From NCBI GenBank assembly GCA_020350885.1, contig CP070727.1, positions 2,408,753 through 2,472,752 on the forward strand: a stretch of 64,000 nt of DNA, given 5' to 3'. Of this stretch, positions 8,580-17,983 are shown in pieces; position 1 is the first letter of the stretch; each line of letters begins with the position of its first letter. The DNA comes from a bacterium (GTDB lineage: Bacteria; Krumholzibacteriota; Krumholzibacteriia; Krumholzibacteriales; Krumholzibacteriaceae). A program made the position numbers and the translations under genes. The notes below the pieces were generated by a model. It searched no databases. It worked only from the letters and a program-made list of their open reading frames with translations, and was not told the origin of the DNA.

Positions 8580-10373
8580 CTATATGTGCAGCTTCTTGAC
8601 CCGCCCGCTCCTCGTCCAGAGATCGAAGATCACCCGGCTGAAGACCAGGGCCGTGAACATGCTTGCTATGATGCCGATACTCAACGTCGTGGCGAATCCC
8701 TTAATGGGCCCCGTACCGAACTGCCACAGGACCACCGCAGTGATGAGTGTCGTGAGGTTTGCATCCAGAATCGTTGTGAAGGCACGGTCGTACCCGGCAT
8801 CTATCGCCGAGCGGATGGTCTTCGCCTTGCGGAGCTCCTCACGGATACGCTCGAAGATAAGCACGTTGGCGTCGATCGCCATACCGATCGTAAGGATTAT
8901 GCCGGCGATACCGGGCAAGGTAAGTGCCGCCCCGAGATACGCCAGCAGCCCAAAGAGGATCACCAGGTTGAAGATCAGGGCAATCGAAGCGATCCCGCCA
9001 GATAGCTGGTAGTAGATAATCATGAATATGATCACGATGATGAGGCCGAAGAGCGCCGCCCGTATCCCCATGCGTATCGAATCGGCTCCCAGGCTCGGAC
9101 CGACCGTCCGCTCCTCCCTGATGAGCATCGGCGCCGGCAGGGCACCTGCCCTGAGGGTGATCGCCAGATCCCGCGCCTCGGTATCGGGAAAATCCCCCTC
9201 GATAACTCCCGAGCCGTCGGGGATCTTGCTCCTGATCACGGGGAAGGACCTGATCCTGCCGTCGAGCACGATCGCCGTAAACCGGCCGACATTCTCACCG
9301 GTGAATCGCGAGAACTCCCTGGCCCCCTTGCGGTTGAACCTGAACCGTACCAGGAGCCTGTTCGGGGCCTGTGGATCCGCCTCTGGTACGGCGTTCACGA
9401 GGTTGGCACCGGAAACCGTCACATCCTTTGCGATGAGAAAGAGGAACTTTCCCCTTCCACCTTCCGGAAGGGGCGTCCAATCGTCGAACCACATGAATTC
9501 CGAGTCCTCCGGTATCGCCTCGATAACCTCGGGATCGGCGAGCATGCGCCGGACCCGTGGTATGTTATCTTCATGCACGATGAGCCAATCACGGTAAAAG
9601 CTCATGAGCAGTGATGTAAACGGCTTGTCCTTGTTCATTGTCTGGAGCGGAATGTCTATCGGGACATCGGGGGTCTGCTGCATGAGCAGGCTCTCCGGTA
9701 CCATGGATGAGTCGAACGGGGTGGGTACGGGTGGTGTCTCCTCGGCAGGTGGAATCGTCTCCTCGGCTGCCGGGATTGTCTCCTCGAGGACGTCAACCGT
9801 CTCCTCCGCCACCGGAACCTCGGGCACGAAACCAACGGCGGTATCAGCCACAGATGGAGTAATCTCGATGAGCGAGTCGCCGTGGGCCCGCTTGAGAACC
9901 CTGTCCAGCTTGTTGAGTATACCGACGACCTCCTCCTGCTGCCTGACCAGATGCCACTGAAGCATCGCCGTTTGTCCGATGAGACGTTTCGCACGCTCTG
10001 CATCCTGAAGCCCCGGGAGCTGTACGAGGATCCGCTTTGCCCCCTCTTTCTGAATGGTGGGCTCCGATACGCCGAACTGGTCCACCCGGTTTCGGATGAT
10101 CTGGAGCGCCCGGTCGAGGACATCTCGCTTCTCGTCATCCTTGAGCTGCGAATCGTCCACTTCGAGTACGAGATGCATCCCGCCGCTCAGATCGAGCCCG
10201 AGCTTGATCGCCTTGCCCATCAGCTTATCAATCTCCTCGGGATCATCGATCTCGAGTGCGGTTCGTTCCTCCCGGCCCATAGTAACGAGCCTGAAGGTCG
10301 GATACAGGAAGTACAGCGAACCGAGCAGGACGACGAGAACAATAATGATCTTAATGCGTAACGCTCTGGTCAA
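8580..10373 (-). CDS. secD: Protein translocase subunit SecD
   Basis: 597 residues; the other half of the SecDF export motor. The start is a TTG at 10373 behind GAGGAATA: no ATG or GTG precedes the first helix (IKIIIVLVVLLGSLYFL) in frame, so TTG is the only sensible start. The first periplasmic domain begins with LGLDLSGGMHLVLEV, the signature SecD/F GG motif, then NRVDQFGVSEP. A Pro/Glu-rich insertion around residues 175-225 (EETIPAAEET-like repeats) is absent from typical SecD. The C-terminal half has the RND-like helices with LTIGMAIDANVLIFERIREE. The second periplasmic lobe (RAGALPAP) is normal. No yajC is visible upstream. A strong promoter lies at 10,450-10,477. Confidence 0.96.
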   Translation of the reverse strand: MTRALRIKIIIVLVVLLGSLYFLYPTFRLVTMGREERTALEIDDPEEIDKLMGKAIKLGLDLSGGMHLVLEVDDSQLKDDEKRDVLDRALQIIRNRVDQFGVSEPTIQKEGAKRILVQLPGLQDAERAKRLIGQTAMLQWHLVRQQEEVVGILNKLDRVLKRAHGDSLIEITPSVADTAVGFVPEVPVAEETVDVLEETIPAAEETIPPAEETPPVPTPFDSSMVPESLLMQQTPDVPIDIPLQTMNKDKPFTSLLMSFYRDWLIVHEDNIPRVRRMLADPEVIEAIPEDSEFMWFDDWTPLPEGGRGKFLFLIAKDVTVSGANLVNAVPEADPQAPNRLLVRFRFNRKGAREFSRFTGENVGRFTAIVLDGRIRSFPVIRSKIPDGSGVIEGDFPDTEARDLAITLRAGALPAPMLIREERTVGPSLGADSIRMGIRAALFGLIIVIIFMIIYYQLSGGIASIALIFNLVILFGLLAYLGAALTLPGIAGIILTIGMAIDANVLIFERIREELRKAKTIRSAIDAGYDRAFTTILDANLTTLITAVVLWQFGTGPIKGFATTLSIGIIASMFTALVFSRVIFDLWTRSGRVKKLHI

Positions 10374-10449
10374 TATTCCTCACTTCAAACCTGAACACGA
10401 AAGGTATACCTCGCCTCACAGACTATGCCCATGCCCGTGGAAATTGTAA

Positions 10450-10477
10450 ATTATATCAATGATTCCACTTCAGTCAA
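10450..10477 (-). promoter_or_regulatory. Strong sigma70-type promoter of secD-secF
   Basis: Minus-strand TTGACT (10477-10472), 16-base spacer, then a perfect TATAAT (10455-10450). The predicted start near 10443 leaves a leader of about 70 bases before the TTG codon of secD. The 219-base gap around it (10374-10592) also holds the upstream region of the plus-strand zinc-ribbon gene, where a TATACT lies near 10540 without a convincing -35 element. Confidence 0.6.
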
Positions 10478-10592
10478 ATGGAAAATGGTACGGCTGTATA
10501 AAAATCGCCTAAGTAGTATGAATAAACACCGGTCGTACGTTGTATACTGAAATGAGAGGAAGATCACGGTAACACGAGAGGGAGGATTCGTA

Positions 10593-10805
10593 ATGGAGCG
10601 GCTCAACTACAGTTGCCCGAAATGCTCGGGAAGCGATTACGAGGTGGGCGAATTCAGAGCGACCGGCGGATTCTTTACGAAGCTCTTCGATGTCCAGAGC
10701 AAGCGCTTCACAACAGTCTCCTGCACACGATGCAAGTACACGGAGATCTACAAAGCCGACAGCAGCATGCTCGGCAACATCTTCGACTTCTTCACAAGCA
10801 GTTAG
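10593..10805 (+). CDS. Small zinc-ribbon protein
   Basis: 70 residues starting at ATG 10593 behind a strong GGGAGG site. Two CxxC pairs, CPKC at residues 8-11 and CTRC near 44-47, form a single zinc ribbon. The spacing and the sequence between them (GEFRATGGFFTKLFDVQ) match the small nucleic-acid-binding zinc-ribbon family of COG3478 type, whose function is unknown. The tail IFDFFTSS is also typical of that family. It stands alone between secD and a secreted hydrolase. Confidence 0.8.
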   Translation: MERLNYSCPKCSGSDYEVGEFRATGGFFTKLFDVQSKRFTTVSCTRCKYTEIYKADSSMLGNIFDFFTSS

Positions 10806-10950
10806 GCGCTGCTGCATTCGCGGCGCGGCATGGCGCCCGATCGGTGGTGCCGGCCAGTGAAACACGTGCCCGCCACACCACCAGCCCGGTGCACCATATA
10901 ATCGGTGAAACACCCACCTGCGGTACCAACGTGGAAGGAGATAATGGAAT

Positions 10951-12321
10951 ATGGCTGCCATCAAGCGAGCACTGCTGATCTGTACTGCCGTATCGCTTCT
11001 GTGCATCGGCATACAGAACGATGCGGCAGGCGAGCCCCCCGCAACTCGGGAGGATGAACTCATCGGCCGCGCCACTCGGTTTGTCGAGCTCCTCCGCAGC
11101 GGGGAATACCAGGAGGCCGTGGCGGACTTCGACGAGACCATGAAGTCGGTCTCGCCCCCCGGTAAGCTCGAAGAGACCTGGAAGGCCCTTATTGCCCAGG
11201 TCGGTCCCCTAAAGAGGCGGACAGGTGTGAGGCAAGAGCCCTGGAAGCAGTATGAGCTCGTCTTTGTTACCTGCGAGTTCGAGCGGGCGTTACTCGATAT
11301 CAAGGTCGTTTTCGATCCGGAGGGACGCATCGCCGGAATGTGGTTTCAGCCGGCACAGCAGGCGGGGGACTACGATCCGCCCGGTTACTCCGAGCCCGAT
11401 CTCTTCAACGAACGGGAGGTCACGGTCGGGAGCGGTGAATGGGCACTGCCCGGGACCCTTACACTTCCAGATGGGAAGGGGCCGTTTCCAGCAGTTGTTC
11501 TCGTGCACGGCTCGGGACCACAGGATCGGGATGAGACGATCGGTCCGAACAAGCCGTTCCGTGACATCGCAGAGGGTCTCTCATCAAGGGGAATCGCCGT
11601 CCTCAGGTACGAGAAGCGTACAAAGGAGCACGCTACACGGTGTGCCGCGATGCGGAACCGGCTCACCGTCAAGGAGGAGACGGTCGATGATGCCCTGGCG
11701 GCGGTCGAGCTGCTGAGGCGTACGCAGCCGATCGACGGTGACAGGATCTTCGTGCTCGGTCACAGCCTGGGCGGAATGGTCGTGCCGAGGATCGGAGGCC
11801 GTGATCCCCGCATCGCCGGCTTTATCATCATGGCCGGTGCAAACCGGCCGATGGAGGATATGATCCTGGAGCAGACCCGCTATATCTCCGGGCTCGATGG
11901 AACGATCTCGGATGAGGAGCAGGAGCACATCACCGCGCTCGAGCGGCAGGTAGCACGGGTGAAGGCAGCCGATCTCTCGCCCGACACACCGGCCGATGAG
12001 CTTCCGTTCGGTATCCATGCACGCTACTGGCTCGATCTCAGGGGTTTCGAACCGGCGAAGGCAGCCGCCTCGCTGGCCCGCCCGATTATGATTCTGCATG
12101 GCGAGCGGGACTATCAGGTCACGGCCGCCGATCTCCGCGGCTGGAAGCGGGCGCTCGCAGACCGGAAGGATGTGACCGTGAAATCGTACCGGAAGCTGAA
12201 CCACCTATTCATAGAGGGCAACGGTGCGAGCGGACCATCGGAGTATCAGCAGCCCGGTCACGTGGCCACAGAGGTGATCGAGGACATCACACGATGGATC
12301 GGAGGGATTCACGCGCGTTAG
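10951..12321 (+). CDS. Secreted alpha/beta hydrolase with N-terminal DUF3887-like domain
   Basis: 456 residues from ATG 10951, with AAGGAG ten bases upstream. A signal peptide (ALLICTAVSLLCIGIQ, cut before GEPPAT) is followed by a DUF3887-like domain at about 35-135 and a hydrolase domain from about 160. The catalytic triad can be placed: nucleophile Ser272 in GHSLGG, Asp387 in HGERDYQ, His418 in LNHLF. The oxyanion segment is VHGSGPQDRDE. Such proteins are periplasmic esterases or peptidases of unknown substrate. The next gene is also a secreted serine hydrolase, but it has its own promoter. Confidence 0.88.
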   Translation: MAAIKRALLICTAVSLLCIGIQNDAAGEPPATREDELIGRATRFVELLRSGEYQEAVADFDETMKSVSPPGKLEETWKALIAQVGPLKRRTGVRQEPWKQYELVFVTCEFERALLDIKVVFDPEGRIAGMWFQPAQQAGDYDPPGYSEPDLFNEREVTVGSGEWALPGTLTLPDGKGPFPAVVLVHGSGPQDRDETIGPNKPFRDIAEGLSSRGIAVLRYEKRTKEHATRCAAMRNRLTVKEETVDDALAAVELLRRTQPIDGDRIFVLGHSLGGMVVPRIGGRDPRIAGFIIMAGANRPMEDMILEQTRYISGLDGTISDEEQEHITALERQVARVKAADLSPDTPADELPFGIHARYWLDLRGFEPAKAAASLARPIMILHGERDYQVTAADLRGWKRALADRKDVTVKSYRKLNHLFIEGNGASGPSEYQQPGHVATEVIEDITRWIGGIHAR

Positions 12322-12366
12322 CTGTCCGTTCACAGCGGCTGAGCTCCCTGCCCACCCTTCCTCCCA

Positions 12367-12395
12367 TTGCATTCTACGGCACAACCTATTAGAAT
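12367..12395 (+). promoter_or_regulatory. Putative promoter of the S9 peptidase gene
   Basis: TTGCAT (12367-12372), an exact 17-base spacer, and TAGAAT (12390-12395). Transcription would start near 12402, giving a leader of about 145 bases before the chosen start at 12548. No riboswitch-like fold was recognised in the leader. Confidence 0.45.
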
Positions 12396-12547
12396 ACTCC
12401 AATCGCACGGTCACAAGATGATCGCACCGGATGCTATTCGATACTTCTCCTGTATACGGTAATTCCGTAATGCACCGATCATCCCCCGTGCCTGCATACC
12501 GCCACCCGATAGTTACGGGGCGCCGACACCATTTCAAAGGAGATACC

Positions 12548-15259
12548 ATGCCTAATGTCCGGTTCAATCGACTACCCATCATTCTTGTCTGTGTGCTTTT
12601 GTGCATTCCGCAGCCGGCCAGCCCGGAGGGGGACGCAGGGCGGGATGCTCCGCAGAAGCCTGCCGGATCACTTACCGCATCCGATGTCGCTGGGATCGAG
12701 TCGATCCGCGACGTCAGTATTTCACCCAACGGCCGGTGGATCGCCTGGGTACGGCGTGTGGCCGACCAGGAAAAGAATACGAGGCGCAACGACATCTTCC
12801 TGACCCGGCTGGCGGACACACTCACGGTCCAGTTGACACGCGACTCGGGCAACGACCGCTTGCCTCGCTTCAGCCCCGATGGATCCGCCCTGGCATTCAT
12901 ACGGACCGAGAAGAAGGCGAAACCTCAGCTCTACCTGTACCGAATGGCGGGCGGCGAGCCGGAGAAGCTCACGAGCCTGCAAACAGGGGTACGGCGTTTT
13001 GCGTGGCGCAGCGACGGAGAGATACTCTACACCGCAAGAGAGGACTCGACGCTCCGTGAGGTGAAGCTCGCCAAAGAACGGGACGATGCCGTCGTGGTCG
13101 CGGACACGGAGCACTACATGCCGGTAAGGCTCTTCGGCCTCGATACGAAATCGAAGAAGGTGCGGCGCCTGACGGTGAACGACGGAGAGATCACCGAGTT
13201 CGCCGTCTCCCCCGACGGCCGCATGGTGGTGACGAACGAGAACCAGGACGTAAACTACGAATACGACCAACGCATCCCGCCGAGGCAGTTCCTGCTCGAT
13301 CTCGACTCAGGCGGGTGCCGGGAGATACTCACCGCACCGCACGTCGATCCGTTCAACTTCCAATGGGACGCTGCGGGTGGCGGTTTCTACTGCATCAGGC
13401 GGATAGCAAGCGACAGCACCGATACCTACGTCGGCATTCGGCGGCTCTACTATTATGATCTCTCCACCGACAGGCTCGCACCCGTCGATGCCGGTTGGGA
13501 ACGGGGTATCGGCTACACGTACGGAACGGTGCGCGACGGTGCCGTCGTGCCGCTCATGGATGGAACCCGATACCGCATCGCTATCGTACGAAAGACGAAA
13601 CGCGGATACCGGAAACGGATCCTCGAGGCCGCATCCGGTACACCGATGGTTCTCCTTGCAAGCCAGCGAAACGGCCACCGCATCGTCTACTCCGTCTCGG
13701 ACGCCTCGAGCATCCCGGACGTCTGCGCCGCCACGATCAAGGGCGGCAAGCTCGAAGACGAGCAGACGGTCGTCCAGCTCAACGAGAAGCTCCGCACGAA
13801 GCGTCTCGCAAAGAGCGAGATCATCAGATGGCGGGGTGCACTCGACGAGGACATCGAGGGGATCCTCTACTATCCACTCGAATACCGGAAGGGCAAACGG
13901 TATCCCCTCGTTGTAAGCCTTCACGGCGGCCCGGCGGGTGTCGACAGGGATTTCTTCACCGAGGGATGGAGTAATTACCCGCATCTTCTGGCCACACGGG
14001 GTACCTTCATCCTCAAGGTGAACTACCACGGGAGCGCCGGCTACGGTCTCGCCTGGGTCGAATCGATCAAGGGACACTACTACGAGTACGAGGTGCCCGA
14101 TATCCTCTCGGGCGTCGATCACCTGGTTAAACTCGGGCTCGTCGATCCCGAGCGGATCGGGATCATGGGATGGAGCAACGGCTCGATCCTCGCCATCGAG
14201 TGCTGCCTGCGCTCGAAGCACTTCAGGGCCCTCTGCGCCGGTGCCGGGGATGTGAACTGGATCAGCGATTACGGCAACTGCGCCTTCGGCGCCGCCTTCG
14301 ACAACGCATACCTCGGCGGCCCTCCCTGGGAGGATGTGGATACCTACATCGAAAAATCACCACTGTTCAGAATGGACGATCTCGCAACTCCGACCCTTAT
14401 CATGTTCGGCACGAAGGATATCAACGTCCCGACCGAGCAGGGATGGGAACACTTCCGTGCGATGCAGCAGATCGGCACTACCCCCGTGCGATTTTTACTC
14501 TTTCCCGGTGCCGCCCACGGCCTCGCAAAGCCCTCACACCAGAAGCGCAAGATCGAGGAGGAGCTCGCCTGGTTCGACCTGCACCTCTTCGAGACCTACG
14601 AGGCGCCCGATGAGTCCCTCGCAGAGGGTTCTCCCTTAGCACTGCTCATTAAGCGGTCGAAGGCCGCGCGGCACGGGGGACTGCTCGGCGAGACGGTAGA
14701 CGGAATCCTGACGCCCGAGACGGTGGAATGTGCCGGTCTGAATGTCGGCAGGTTCGAGATTACACGGGCACAGTACGCTGCATTCGATGCGGGGTATACT
14801 TATCCGATCGGTACCGGCAACTTCCCGGCAAACGGCATCACCTTCGAGCAGGCAAGGGACTACTGCGCATGGCTGAGTGAGCGGACCGGGCGTCGCTTCC
14901 GACTCCCCACGAAGGATGAGATGACGAAGCTCATCGCCGCAGCCAAGGGGAACATCAACCACGAGAACAACCTCGAATACTGGGCAGGCTACACGCCGGC
15001 GCCTGAGGAGCGGGAGTCGCTTGCAGCAAAGATGGAAGGGCTGGGCGAGGCGGACCTCTTCCTGAAGGAGGCCGGTTCATTCAAGCCCACAGGCGAGCAC
15101 GGCGTCTATGATCTCGGCGGGAATGTGGCGGAGTTGGTAACGACAGAAAACAAAGGAACGGTCATGGGCCTCTCGGCTGTCTCTACTGCCGACAAACGAA
15201 CTGATTACGTCCCGCCGCCCATGGCGTATGTCGGGTTCCGCATCGTGGAGGTAGAATGA
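12548..15259 (+). CDS. Secreted S9 prolyl-oligopeptidase fused to an FGE/SUMF1-like domain
   Basis: 903 residues from ATG 12548, chosen over the upstream ATG at 12431 because it has AAAGGAGA directly upstream and opens a signal peptide (LPIILVCVLLCIPQPAS). Residues about 40-400 are the beta-propeller of S9 peptidases (repeats such as ISPNGRWIAWVRR and FSPDGSALAFIR). The catalytic domain has Ser543 (GWSNGS), Asp624 (GTKDINVP) and His657 (AAHGLAKP). After residue ~720 comes an extra domain with the formylglycine-generating-enzyme-like pattern: GRFEITRAQYAAFD, an ARDYCAWLSERTGRRFRLPT core, and YDLGGNVAEL with a final GFRIVE. The joining of a peptidase and such a lectin-like fold is unusual. The next gene overlaps the stop by four bases. 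Confidence 0.9.
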   Translation: MPNVRFNRLPIILVCVLLCIPQPASPEGDAGRDAPQKPAGSLTASDVAGIESIRDVSISPNGRWIAWVRRVADQEKNTRRNDIFLTRLADTLTVQLTRDSGNDRLPRFSPDGSALAFIRTEKKAKPQLYLYRMAGGEPEKLTSLQTGVRRFAWRSDGEILYTAREDSTLREVKLAKERDDAVVVADTEHYMPVRLFGLDTKSKKVRRLTVNDGEITEFAVSPDGRMVVTNENQDVNYEYDQRIPPRQFLLDLDSGGCREILTAPHVDPFNFQWDAAGGGFYCIRRIASDSTDTYVGIRRLYYYDLSTDRLAPVDAGWERGIGYTYGTVRDGAVVPLMDGTRYRIAIVRKTKRGYRKRILEAASGTPMVLLASQRNGHRIVYSVSDASSIPDVCAATIKGGKLEDEQTVVQLNEKLRTKRLAKSEIIRWRGALDEDIEGILYYPLEYRKGKRYPLVVSLHGGPAGVDRDFFTEGWSNYPHLLATRGTFILKVNYHGSAGYGLAWVESIKGHYYEYEVPDILSGVDHLVKLGLVDPERIGIMGWSNGSILAIECCLRSKHFRALCAGAGDVNWISDYGNCAFGAAFDNAYLGGPPWEDVDTYIEKSPLFRMDDLATPTLIMFGTKDINVPTEQGWEHFRAMQQIGTTPVRFLLFPGAAHGLAKPSHQKRKIEEELAWFDLHLFETYEAPDESLAEGSPLALLIKRSKAARHGGLLGETVDGILTPETVECAGLNVGRFEITRAQYAAFDAGYTYPIGTGNFPANGITFEQARDYCAWLSERTGRRFRLPTKDEMTKLIAAAKGNINHENNLEYWAGYTPAPEERESLAAKMEGLGEADLFLKEAGSFKPTGEHGVYDLGGNVAELVTTENKGTVMGLSAVSTADKRTDYVPPPMAYVGFRIVEVE

Positions 15260-15843
15260 TGCTTTCCTTCCATCCCGTTACCCCCGAACGATGGAAGGAT
15301 TTCACAAAGCTCTTCGGCCCCCGCGGCGCATGCGGCGGCTGCTGGTGCACGTGGTGGCGGATCACGAGGAGCGAGTTCGAGAAGCGCAAAGGTGAGAAGA
15401 ACAGACGGGCGATGAAGCGGATCATTGATTCGGGCGAGGTGCCGGGCATACTCGCCTACGACGGCACGGAGCCTGTCGGATGGTGCTCGGTCGCCCCCCG
15501 GGAGGCCTTCCCCGTGCTCGAGCGTTCCCGTGTCCTGAAGCGCATCGACGACAAGCCCGTTTGGTCGGTCGTCTGTTTCTTTATTCATAGGAGATACCGC
15601 CGCAAGGGGATCTCGCTCGAGCTCCTCAGGGAGGCGGTGCGGTACGCCGCATCGCAGGGCGCCCGTATCGTAGAGGGCTACCCGGTCGAGCCGAAGAAGG
15701 GAACGACCGCCGATCTCTTTGCCTTCACTGGCCTGTCATCGACCTTCCTCCAGGCGGGTTTTAAAGAAGCGGCGCGCCGGAGCGAGACACGCCCGATCAT
15801 GCGCTACGAAGTACAACGAAGGGGTGGCACACGGAGTAGGTAG
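15256..15843 (+). CDS. GNAT family N-acetyltransferase
   Basis: About 195 residues. ATG 15256 overlaps the S9 stop (ATGA), and a second ATG follows at 15259; GGAGG sits at a workable distance to either. The N-terminal region has the unusual GGCWCTWWR cluster, and the acetyl-CoA loop is seen as CFFIHRRYRRKGIS, the RRxG motif, near residue 100-115. A late VEGYPVEP segment is shared with a group of uncharacterised bacterial GNATs. It presumably transfers an acetyl group to an unknown amine. Coupling to a secreted peptidase is probably positional only. Confidence 0.85.
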   Translation: MMLSFHPVTPERWKDFTKLFGPRGACGGCWCTWWRITRSEFEKRKGEKNRRAMKRIIDSGEVPGILAYDGTEPVGWCSVAPREAFPVLERSRVLKRIDDKPVWSVVCFFIHRRYRRKGISLELLREAVRYAASQGARIVEGYPVEPKKGTTADLFAFTGLSSTFLQAGFKEAARRSETRPIMRYEVQRRGGTRSR

Positions 15844-15915
15844 CCCCCTCGCATCCGATCGAAACAGCGATACGTGATTGCACACTAACACACAATACCT
15901 AGCAAGGAGTGACCG

Positions 15916-16359
15916 GTGAACAGAATCGAACGAGCAGTAAAGAGCTTCGAGGAGGATTTCAACTGCGCCCAGTCCGTATTCTCCGCTTTCGCGCCTGACC
16001 TCGGGCTCGAACGCGAAACGGCGCTTCGCATAGCCACCGGTTTCGGCGGCGGCATGGCACGCATGGGAAGCATCTGCGGGGCCGTGACCGGCGCCTTCAT
16101 GGCAATCGGGCTCAGGCACGGCAGAACCGAGGCAGGCGATACGGAGGCGAAGGAGAGGACGTACGCACTCATCAGGGAGTTCGCGACCCGCTTCACAGAA
16201 AGACACGGCTCGATCATATGCAGGGAGCTCATCGACTGCGATATTTCCACACCAGAGGGCCTTAGAGATGCGGAAGATAGCGGTGTCTTCACGGAAGTAT
16301 GCCCCAATTTTGTCAAGGATGCAGCGACAATTCTGGATGAACTGCTCTCGTTGGGATAG
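15916..16359 (+). CDS. C_GCAxxG_C_C family redox-active protein
   Basis: 147 residues from a GTG start with AAGGAGT seven bases upstream. The conserved pattern of this family is complete: FNCAQSV near residue 16, the glycine-rich GFGGGMARMGSICGAVTGA with its Cys, then ICRELIDCD and CPNFV. The conserved cysteines suggest metal or redox chemistry in the cytoplasm; no reaction has been assigned. It stands alone after the GNAT gene. Confidence 0.9.
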   Translation: MNRIERAVKSFEEDFNCAQSVFSAFAPDLGLERETALRIATGFGGGMARMGSICGAVTGAFMAIGLRHGRTEAGDTEAKERTYALIREFATRFTERHGSIICRELIDCDISTPEGLRDAEDSGVFTEVCPNFVKDAATILDELLSLG

Positions 16360-16401
16360 GGTTACCTGACAGCATGCGATCTCCCGTTTCTTCCATCCCA
16401 G

Positions 16402-16430
16402 TTGACTTAATCCATTGATGGTGATAGGAT
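16402..16430 (+). promoter_or_regulatory. Promoter of the first repeat-propeller gene
   Basis: TTGACT (16402-16407), exact 17-base spacer, TAGGAT (16425-16430). The start would fall near 16437, about 35 bases before the ATG at 16473, which has AGGGGGC upstream. Confidence 0.55.
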
Positions 16431-16472
16431 TCATTTACTGCAGGTTTATCTATTCAACCTAGGGGGCATACA

Positions 16473-17867
16473 ATGAAGCGATTCATCTATATCTCGGTTT
16501 CACTGACGTATCTCGTGCTGGCTCTTATGACCTCGGGCTGTAGTGATGATTCAACCGGTCCCAAGCCCACCGATGAACCGAAACACCTCTGGAGCAAGCG
16601 CTTTGGTGATACGGATGAGCAGGATGCTACTAGTACCGCCTGTGACGGATTGGGGAATGTCATCGTGACGGGGGACTTCGATGGCACCGTGGACTTCGGC
16701 GGTGGACCGCTCACGAGTGCAGGTGGCTATGATATCTTTCTCGCGAAGCTCGATGCCAATGGCAACCACCTCTGGAGCAAGCGCTTTGGTGATGCAGATT
16801 ACCAGTATAGTGAAAGTGTCGCCTGTGACGGATCGGGGAATGTCACAGCTACGGGGCACTTCAGAGGTACCGTGGATTTCGGCGGTGGACCACTCACGAG
16901 TGAAGGCGACACTGACATCTTTATCGTGCAGTTCGATGCCAATGGCAACCACCTCTGGAGCAAGCGCTTTGGTGGTTCAGATAGACAGTATGGTCTAAGT
17001 GTCGCCTGTGACGGATTGGGGAATGTTATAGTCACGGGGTACTTTAAGGGTACAGTGGACTTTGGCGGTGGACTGCTCACGTGCGCAGGCGAACCTGACA
17101 TCTTCCTCGTGAAGTTCGATAACGATGGCGGCCACCTCTGGAGCAAGCGTTTCGGTGACGGAAACGGCCAACGATGCACCAGTGTCGTCTGTGACGGATC
17201 GGGGAATGTCATCGCTACGGGGAACTTCAATGGCACCGTGGACTTTGGCGGTGGACCACTCACGAGTGCAGGAGGCAATGATATCTTTCTTGCTCAGTTC
17301 GATGCCAACTGCAACCACCTCTGGAGCAAGAGCTTCGGTGACGCAGACTTGGCTCAGTTTGCTACTGGTATCGCCTGCGACGGATTGGGGAATGTCATCG
17401 CTACGGGGGACTTCGATGGCACCGTTGACTTCGGCGGTGGACCGCTCACGAGTGCAGGAGAATACGATATCTTTCTTGCGCAGTTCGATGCCAACGGCAA
17501 CCACCTCTGGAGCAAACGCTTTGGTGATGCAAGTGCGCAGTGGGGTAATAGTGTCGCCTGCGACGGATCGGGGAATGTCATCGTGACGGGGAACTTTAAG
17601 GGTACAGTGGACCTTGGCGGTGGACCGCTCACGAGTGCAGGAGTATATGATAATGATATCTTTCTGGCTCAGTTCGATGTCAATGGCAACCATCTCTGGA
17701 GCAAGCACTTTGGTGATGAAGATACCCAGTATGGTGAAAGTGTCGCCTGTGACGGATCGGGGAATGTGATCGTAACAGGTAGCTTCTATAGCACCGTGGA
17801 CTTTGGTGGTAGATCACTCACGAGTGCAGGTGACGAAGATATCTTTGTAGCGAAGTTCAGGCTTTGA
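16473..17867 (+). CDS. Lipoprotein of seven SBBP-like propeller repeats (copy 1)
   Basis: 464 residues. A signal peptide ends in a lipobox-like TSGC (Cys near residue 23), so the mature protein is probably a membrane-anchored lipoprotein, followed by a short linker DDSTGPKPTDEP. The rest is seven repeats of about 61 residues. Each opens with HLWSKRFGD, then ACDGxGNVxxTGxFxGTVDFGG, then PLTSAGxxDIFLAxFDANGN. This resembles SBBP (beta-propeller) repeats, and seven blades would close a propeller. The function is unknown; surface binding is a guess. The paralogue directly downstream has the same architecture, so the pair arose by tandem duplication. Confidence 0.85.
   Translation: MKRFIYISVSLTYLVLALMTSGCSDDSTGPKPTDEPKHLWSKRFGDTDEQDATSTACDGLGNVIVTGDFDGTVDFGGGPLTSAGGYDIFLAKLDANGNHLWSKRFGDADYQYSESVACDGSGNVTATGHFRGTVDFGGGPLTSEGDTDIFIVQFDANGNHLWSKRFGGSDRQYGLSVACDGLGNVIVTGYFKGTVDFGGGLLTCAGEPDIFLVKFDNDGGHLWSKRFGDGNGQRCTSVVCDGSGNVIATGNFNGTVDFGGGPLTSAGGNDIFLAQFDANCNHLWSKSFGDADLAQFATGIACDGLGNVIATGDFDGTVDFGGGPLTSAGEYDIFLAQFDANGNHLWSKRFGDASAQWGNSVACDGSGNVIVTGNFKGTVDLGGGPLTSAGVYDNDIFLAQFDVNGNHLWSKHFGDEDTQYGESVACDGSGNVIVTGSFYSTVDFGGRSLTSAGDEDIFVAKFRL
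16584..17867 (+). repeat. Seven coding tandem repeats of about 183 bases
   Basis: Repeats are easily seen at DNA level: CACCTCTGGAGCAAG recurs at the start of most units and GTGACGGATCGGGGAATGT in the middle. Several units are highly similar, which makes this region prone to recombination and to assembly collapse. Confidence 0.85.
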
Positions 17868-17983
17868 TGAGGACACACATGGATTAATGATCTCCCATTC
17901 TTCTATTTCGGATTGATGTGAGGCGTTGATAATGATGGGACGGGGGCGCGATACGTCTATAAAACCGGTTTGAGGGAGTAGCC

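Noticed and set aside
13307..14221. 304-codon minus-strand open frame
   Set aside because: Antisense to the catalytic part of the S9 peptidase, whose triad is intact on the plus strand.
16995..17708. 237-codon minus-strand frame with repeats
   Set aside because: Its repeats are the mirror image of the propeller repeats; no signal peptide or start context.
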